From JADLEX01 sp964586775 (lineage in GTDB: Bacteria; Lernaellota; Lernaellaia; JACKCT01): DNA of 11,109 nt. The translations under genes were made by a program, and so were the position numbers. The stretch lies in assembly GCA_964586775.1 (NCBI GenBank), contig CAZPJD010000207.1, forward strand, positions 1 to 11,109, given 5' to 3'. The notes under the pieces are model-generated. The model did not search any database, was not told the DNA's origin, and saw only the letters and a program-made list of their open reading frames with translations. Every line of letters starts with the position of its first letter. Positions within the stretch are counted from its first letter, which is position 1. Shown here one piece after another: positions 6,259-11,109 of the stretch.

Positions 6259-9200
6259 ATGACGACCGAAGCGCCGGAAGGCCAGAAGCCCGCGTACGCG
6301 AAATCGAAGATCGACGGCGAGAGCTTCGCCGGGCGCGATCTGCGCGGCGCGGACTTTCGCAAGGCGCGCATCGCGAACGCGGATTTCACCGGCGCGGACC
6401 TTTCGGGCGCGGACTTCACGGGCGCGAAACTCGACGGCGCGAACTGGACGAATGTCCGGGCCGAGGGCGCGTGCTTCAAGTCTGCCTCGTTCGAGCGATG
6501 CGTGTTTCGCGGCGCGACCTTTGCCGGATGCGATTTCTCGCGGGCGTCATTTCGCGAGGTCGAGTGGGTCGACGTCGACGAGCGGGCCGGGAAATTCACC
6601 GAAACCGCGTTCACGGCCATCATGTTTCGCGGCGGGCGCTTCGTCGAGAGCCAGTGGTTGGAGTCGAACTGGTCGAAGTGCCGCGTCGAATCCGTCCGAT
6701 TCGAGCGCGTGCGTATGGAGGCGTGGCGCGCGCCGTCGCTCGTCGTTCAGTCCGCCGCCTTCCACGACTGCACGCTGCTCTACGCCGATCTGCTCTCGGC
6801 GAGGTTCGACGGGGCGAACTTCACCGAATGCCGGATCACCGAAACGGACCTCGCGGGCTCGAAGTGGAGCGCTTCGCGCATCGAACGGTGCGACCTCGCG
6901 AAGACCGAGTTCACCACGGGCGATTTTCGGGAGTGCGTCATCGCCGAATGCGCCGTGCGCAAGGCGAATTTCCGATACGTGACCGGCCTCGACGACGAGG
7001 CGATGGCGCGGCTCGGCGAGGGCGGCGCGCGCGTCAGCCGCTACCTGCCGCATCGCGTGGGGCGCTGGCTGACGGGCACGAAGACGGGTCGCATCGCGCT
7101 CGCGACGATCATCACCACGGTGGCGGCCGCGGCGGCGTGGGTCCACTTCGATCCGCGCTGGTGGGGCACCGAAAAACTCTACCGCGAGATCGAGCGCGCG
7201 GGACAGCGCGAGCAGACCGGCCGAGTGGAACGTCTGACGGAGTATTTGGTCGTGCGTCTTGCGGAAGAGGCCGAACGCATCCCTGAGACGCGCATCGGTC
7301 TCGCCCGCGCCTATCAGCGCATCGGCAAGACCAAAGAAGCCGTCGAGGTGCTGACGACGCTGCTCTCGAACGAGAAGACGGAGCCGAACCTGCTGCTCGA
7401 GGCCGTCACCTTCATGGCGCAGATCGAGTGCGACGCGGCCCGGTTCGACGGTCTCGAGGACATGTTGCGCCGCGTCTTTGCGACGAAAGCCGAGCCCGAG
7501 ATGAAGCGCCATTCGGCGGTGACGATCCTCTACGCCGTCATGCCGACGGGGCGGCGCGACATCGCCGATCGCCTGTTCGATCTCGCGCTCGCGAACCTCG
7601 CCGATCAGCCCGAGGCCGTCGCGGAGCTGTCGGTGATGCGCGCGCAGTCGCGCCTCGACGAGCCGGGCCGCGTGCCCGAAGCGGCGGAGCTCGACCGTCT
7701 GCTCGGCATGGTCGCGTCGATGGGGCCGGGTGAACGCACCAACCTCGTGCGCATCCTGATCCGCGCGGGGCGCTTCGACGACGCCGCGCGACAGATCGAC
7801 GCGCTGCTCGCGCGAAACGATTTGCAGCCGCGCGAGCGGGGCGACGCCATGTCGCAGCGGGCGCAGCTCGAAATCGCGCGCGGAAACGACGAAGCGTTTC
7901 TCGCGGCGATCGTTGAGGTGATGGATGCCACGGTGGAGGACGACGCGAAGCTGAACGCGGTGCAGGAGTCCGTCGGGCTGCTCGCCGAGCGGCAGCGCCA
8001 CGAGACGCTGTCGCGCGTGGTCGATATCGCGCGCGAGCGCATGGCGAAAAACAAACAAAGCGTGAAGGACCTGCGTCTTCTGCGCATCAACACGCTGACC
8101 GGCACGCCGCTCAAAGAAACGGCGCTCGCCGACCTGCGCGACCTGGCGGCGAAACCGGCCGAGCTGCGCGAGGTGGAAAAGCTCCAACTCGCGGCGGTGT
8201 ACGCGAACCTGGGCGACGACGAAGGCGCGCGGCGCCTGCTCGCGGCGATGGGCGACGAGGCGCAGCTCCCCGTCTACCAGCGTCACGAGCGCATCGGCCT
8301 TGCGACGCAGATCGATTTGCGCGCCGGGAAACAGGACGGGCTCGACGCGGCGGTCGAACGGCTTCTCGCGCTGCCCGGCGGGTCGGAACCGAAGCTGAAT
8401 GTGGCCCGCGAGATCATGGGCACGCTCGGCGCGCGGCAGGATTTCGACGCGATCGACCGCGTGGCAAAGACCGTGCTTGCGAAGCTCGGCGGCGAGCCGC
8501 GCGTGGACTACGAGATCCGCTATGCGCGCGCGCAGGCGTTCATCTATGGTCCGCGCAGCGCGGAGGCGATCACCGACTTCGAGTACCTGCTCAAGATCCC
8601 GCCCGCCAATCCCGGCAAACGGCTGACGTTGCTCGAAGGCGTGCTCGCGGCGTATCGCAACGCCGGCCGTATGGACAACGCGGCGCGCACGATCGAGACC
8701 ATCGCGCGCGAGTACCCCGAGCAAAGGGAATTTCTGCTGGGTGCGAAGATCGAGGACGCGCAGGTTCTGCGCAATCGTGGCGACAAGACCGGCGCCGAGA
8801 AAAAGCTGCTCGAATCGCTGGACGAGGCGACGAGCAGCGAGGCGCGCTCGCGCGTGCTCAACGCGCTCGCGGCCCTGTATCTCGAAATGAATCGGTTCGA
8901 CGCGGCGGCGTCGCGGCTGGATGAATCGCTGGCGGTTGCCGCGCCCTACAGCGAGGGATGGCTGGAAGCGCAGGCGCATCGGGCGGGGATGTTGCAGCAG
9001 CGTGGCGAGAACGCCAAAGCGCTCGCCGAGCTGGACGCGGTGCTCGCGAAGCCGATGCCGCCGTCGTATGAGGAGTGGCTGCGCGGCACGCGCGTCAACG
9101 TGCTGGCGGCGCTCGGCCGGCTCGCCGAGGCGATCGACGAATGCCGGCGCGTCATCGCGATCACGCCCGATGCCACCTCGAAGGCGTATCACCGCCTGAA

Positions 9201-10125
9201 TCTGGCGCAGTATCAGTGGCAGAGCGGTGCGAAGGACGAGGCGAGCCGCGAGTGGGATGAGCTGGCCGGTCCGTCGTACCCGCCCGACGTGCGTCAGAGC
9301 GCGTGGGAGCGAATGGCGCAGGCGCGGATGGACGCGAAGGATGGGCCGGGCGCGATCGCGATCGCGAAGCGCATGGAGGACGCGGTGAAGCCCGACGCCG
9401 CGCTGGTGCTCGCCGCGCGCGTCATGGCGGCGGGTCTGTATCAGCTTCAGGCGGATCAGGCGGGACTGCTCGCGACACTCGGCAAGATCGCCGCCGAACC
9501 ATTGCCCGAGCGTCTGCCGCCCTCGGCGATGAACCTCGCCTCGCTCGACACCTCGGACTCCAAGGTGCGCGCCGTGCTGTCGACGATTTTCGAGCGATAC
9601 GAAGAGGGCGCGAAGAAGGTCGGCGACGATCCGTCGTATTGGGGCGCGCGGATCGCCCGCGGGCAGATGCTGGCGTTCGAGACCAATCCCGACGACGCGC
9701 GGCCCGTGCTCGACGATGTGCGCAAAAACGCCCTCGATCCCAACGTGCGCACGCAGGCCGCATTCGCCCTCGCGCAGGCCGAGTCGCGGGCGGGCAAGGC
9801 GAGCGCCGCGCGGGAGATCTACACGGCGCTTGCCAAGGAATTCGCCGATCGCGACGACGTGCAGGTGCAGTGCGATCTGGGGTTGGCCGAGGTCGAGAAG
9901 CAGCGGAACAACTCGGCGCAGGCGCTCGTTCATCTGGATCGGGCTTATGCGCGTTGCAAGGACCCGGGGGTGTGCTGCCAGATTCTCGGCGACATGATCC
10001 ATCACCATCGCGTGCAAAAACGCGACGACGCGGTGAAAAACGTGTTCAAGATCGTGCTGGAGAAGTATCCCGATTGCTGGCTCGCCGCCGAAGCGCGGGA
10101 GCCCGAGCAGCCGCCGGCCGAGTGA
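6259..10125 (+). CDS. pentapeptide-repeat / transmembrane / TPR fusion protein
   Basis: A 1288-residue protein of no recognised named family. Residues about 21-105 are canonical pentapeptide repeats A(D/N)(L/F)XX (GADFRKARIANADFTGADL...), which fold as a four-sided right-handed beta-helix. Residues 106-165 are degenerate repeats, and 166-240 are again regular. A single hydrophobic helix lies at 279-295 (IALATIITTVAAAAAWV), preceded by basic residues (R266, R269, K275, R278). By the positive-inside rule the pentapeptide part is cytoplasmic and the rest periplasmic. From about residue 340 (PETRIGLARAYQRIGKTKEA) to the end the protein is an all-helical, TPR-like solenoid of some 930 residues; clear TPR-style pairs lie near 935-1005 and 1162-1230. 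The C-terminus carries a Cys/His cluster (C1233, C1239, C1240, H1248-H1250, C1273). No catalytic motif was seen, so a scaffolding or partner-binding role is inferred. ATG 6259 has AAGGA/GGGG upstream. It faces plsB tail to tail with one base between. Confidence 0.9.
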   Translation: MTTEAPEGQKPAYAKSKIDGESFAGRDLRGADFRKARIANADFTGADLSGADFTGAKLDGANWTNVRAEGACFKSASFERCVFRGATFAGCDFSRASFREVEWVDVDERAGKFTETAFTAIMFRGGRFVESQWLESNWSKCRVESVRFERVRMEAWRAPSLVVQSAAFHDCTLLYADLLSARFDGANFTECRITETDLAGSKWSASRIERCDLAKTEFTTGDFRECVIAECAVRKANFRYVTGLDDEAMARLGEGGARVSRYLPHRVGRWLTGTKTGRIALATIITTVAAAAAWVHFDPRWWGTEKLYREIERAGQREQTGRVERLTEYLVVRLAEEAERIPETRIGLARAYQRIGKTKEAVEVLTTLLSNEKTEPNLLLEAVTFMAQIECDAARFDGLEDMLRRVFATKAEPEMKRHSAVTILYAVMPTGRRDIADRLFDLALANLADQPEAVAELSVMRAQSRLDEPGRVPEAAELDRLLGMVASMGPGERTNLVRILIRAGRFDDAARQIDALLARNDLQPRERGDAMSQRAQLEIARGNDEAFLAAIVEVMDATVEDDAKLNAVQESVGLLAERQRHETLSRVVDIARERMAKNKQSVKDLRLLRINTLTGTPLKETALADLRDLAAKPAELREVEKLQLAAVYANLGDDEGARRLLAAMGDEAQLPVYQRHERIGLATQIDLRAGKQDGLDAAVERLLALPGGSEPKLNVAREIMGTLGARQDFDAIDRVAKTVLAKLGGEPRVDYEIRYARAQAFIYGPRSAEAITDFEYLLKIPPANPGKRLTLLEGVLAAYRNAGRMDNAARTIETIAREYPEQREFLLGAKIEDAQVLRNRGDKTGAEKKLLESLDEATSSEARSRVLNALAALYLEMNRFDAAASRLDESLAVAAPYSEGWLEAQAHRAGMLQQRGENAKALAELDAVLAKPMPPSYEEWLRGTRVNVLAALGRLAEAIDECRRVIAITPDATSKAYHRLNLAQYQWQSGAKDEASREWDELAGPSYPPDVRQSAWERMAQARMDAKDGPGAIAIAKRMEDAVKPDAALVLAARVMAAGLYQLQADQAGLLATLGKIAAEPLPERLPPSAMNLASLDTSDSKVRAVLSTIFERYEEGAKKVGDDPSYWGARIARGQMLAFETNPDDARPVLDDVRKNALDPNVRTQAAFALAQAESRAGKASAAREIYTALAKEFADRDDVQVQCDLGLAEVEKQRNNSAQALVHLDRAYARCKDPGVCCQILGDMIHHHRVQKRDDAVKNVFKIVLEKYPDCWLAAEAREPEQPPAE
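6319..6978 (+). repeat. pentapeptide-repeat coding region (15-bp and 60-bp periodicity)
   Basis: The DNA repeats roughly every 15 bases (GGCGCGGACTT-like units), one per pentapeptide. A 60-bp period, one full turn of the predicted beta-helix, shows as TGC cysteine codons at 6769, 6829, 6889 and 6949, each preceded by a similar TCNNCGA-like stretch. This is protein-level repetition rather than a mobile or regulatory repeat. Confidence 0.8.
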
Positions 10126-10126
10126 G

Positions 10127-11109
10127 CTACTGCCGCCCGACGTGCGCCTTCAGGCGATCGAGCGTCGATTCGAGCGCGGGGAAATCCTGCGCGATGATCT
10201 TTCGCGTGACGCGGGATTTCTCGCCGACGTGCTCTTCTTGCCGCGCGAGCCCCATCGCCACGAAGCGACGCAGCGCCGTCTCGAAGTGCGTGCGATGGAC
10301 GGCCTCGGGGTAGGCGATCTCGCCGATGCCCGCGAGCACGCGCCCGCGTTTCATCATGCGCTTCAGCCAGTCCTTGTCCGAATACGACGACTCGCGGTGT
10401 TTCCACAACGTGGATGCGACGACATAGTAGCTTTCGAGATAGCAGTGGATCGCGCTCGCGAAGAGCCACGCCGCTTGCCGTCCCGCCGACGAAAGCACGA
10501 GGCCCTGATCCGAATCCGCGACGAATCCCTTTCCGGTGAAGTATTCGAGGGCTTCGTTGAAACGCGGTCGTTCGTGCGCTTCGTCGTGCGTCGCGCGGGG
10601 ACCATAGATGAGCTCGCCCGCCAGCACCGAACGCAGAAACACGAACGTGCCGAAGAGTCGATCGGCGGGCGCGGGGCCATCGGCGCCCAAAAACGCGGCC
10701 GCGGCGATCGCCACATCCTGGTATTGATGGATGACCGAGTTGCGGTGCAGCGTGAGTGGAAGGCGCTGCTCCTCGTCCACCATCACGATCGTCTCTTCGG
10801 GGTCGTCCGCGTCGTCGTTTTCGATGCGGACCGTCTTGTCTTTCGCGGCGACGTCGATCACGCGCCGAATCCATTCCGAACCCGCGCGTTCGCCGTCGTA
10901 CAGCTCGCCACCCCGACTGATGATGCACTCCTGCAGCAGTTGCACCTGCTCGACGAGCGTCGGCAGCAACGCGCCGCGCTTGGGGGACGAGAGCAGGGCG
11001 GTAGCCAGCAGCGCGTAGGGCCGCGCCTTGGCGCGATGGTTGATGCGCCACGTGACCTCGTAGGCGATGTTCGACGCGAGCGCCATTTGTCCGGAACGGT
11101 CGGGCGGGA
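10127..11109 (-). CDS. plsB: PlsB-type glycerol-3-phosphate acyltransferase, C-terminal part (5' end outside window)
   Basis: PlsB acylates position 1 of sn-glycerol 3-phosphate, the first step of phospholipid synthesis, at the inner membrane. The visible 327 or so residues match from memory the region after the acyltransferase domain of E. coli PlsB. SNIAYEVTWRIN corresponds to NNIAADLMVRIN, followed by ATALLSS as in CTALLAS, and HRNSVIHQY corresponds to YRNNIAHML. The helix ending in ASTLWK, then the tail FETALRRFVAMGLARQ, follow the same order. The catalytic HxxxxD and substrate motifs would lie upstream, beyond the window. The ATG at 11084-11086 is read as internal: the frame stays open to the window edge (PPDRSGQ before the M), the homology begins at that point mid-domain, and no good Shine-Dalgarno precedes it. 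The protein ends in TAG one base from the TPR gene's stop. A standalone C-terminal protein is possible but less likely. Confidence 0.85.
   Translation of the reverse strand, partial: PPDRSGQMALASNIAYEVTWRINHRAKARPYALLATALLSSPKRGALLPTLVEQVQLLQECIISRGGELYDGERAGSEWIRRVIDVAAKDKTVRIENDDADDPEETIVMVDEEQRLPLTLHRNSVIHQYQDVAIAAAAFLGADGPAPADRLFGTFVFLRSVLAGELIYGPRATHDEAHERPRFNEALEYFTGKGFVADSDQGLVLSSAGRQAAWLFASAIHCYLESYYVVASTLWKHRESSYSDKDWLKRMMKRGRVLAGIGEIAYPEAVHRTHFETALRRFVAMGLARQEEHVGEKSRVTRKIIAQDFPALESTLDRLKAHVGRQ

Noticed and set aside
6547..10017. Antisense open frame of 1156 codons opposite the TPR gene
   Set aside because: Its translation is Arg/His/Leu-rich with no domain or motif. Long antisense frames are expected opposite GC-rich genes with strong third-position bias, and the plus-strand product has clear repeats.

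Overview
The window is about two-thirds G+C and densely coded, with long antisense open frames. It suggests a Gram-negative bacterium of the high-GC deltaproteobacterial or Myxococcota type. This rests on an E. coli-like PlsB C-terminus, a PAS-GGDEF diguanylate cyclase, YidD, a periplasm-directed small protein and GC-rich codon use. The lineage is inferred from style only; no marker gene is present. No tRNA, rRNA, CRISPR array, insertion sequence or phage gene was seen.

Layout, left to right. (1) The 3' end of a PAS-GGDEF diguanylate cyclase (+), cut by the window start. (2) A 321-bp gap with a possible promoter, then a small membrane-anchored coiled-coil protein with a Pro/Ala-rich tail (+). 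(3) A strong bidirectional terminator separates it from a convergent LmbE/PIG-L family deacetylase (-). (4) Divergent from the deacetylase is a small exported protein (+) whose predicted -10 box sits so close to its ATG that its mRNA may be leaderless. (5) A likely trxB-yidD operon (+): thioredoxin reductase followed by the membrane-insertion factor YidD. The only plausible start for yidD is a CTG overlapping the trxB stop, behind a strong GGAGG. (6) A large polytopic membrane protein resembling GT-C glycosyltransferases (-), convergent with yidD. (7) A 141-bp divergent intergenic region, then a 1288-residue pentapeptide-repeat / transmembrane / TPR protein (+). (8) The C-terminal part of a PlsB-type glycerol-3-phosphate acyltransferase (-), cut by the window end; its stop codon is one base from the stop of the TPR gene.

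The genes do not form one obvious pathway. Several act at the cell envelope: PlsB (phospholipid synthesis), YidD (membrane protein insertion), the GT-C-like protein (possible sugar transfer), the anchored coiled-coil protein, the exported protein and the TPR scaffold. The trxB-yidD pair is the only clear same-strand, translationally coupled unit. The most interesting items are the CTG start of yidD, the predicted leaderless gene, and the pentapeptide-TM-TPR fusion with a 20-residue-periodic cysteine ladder.
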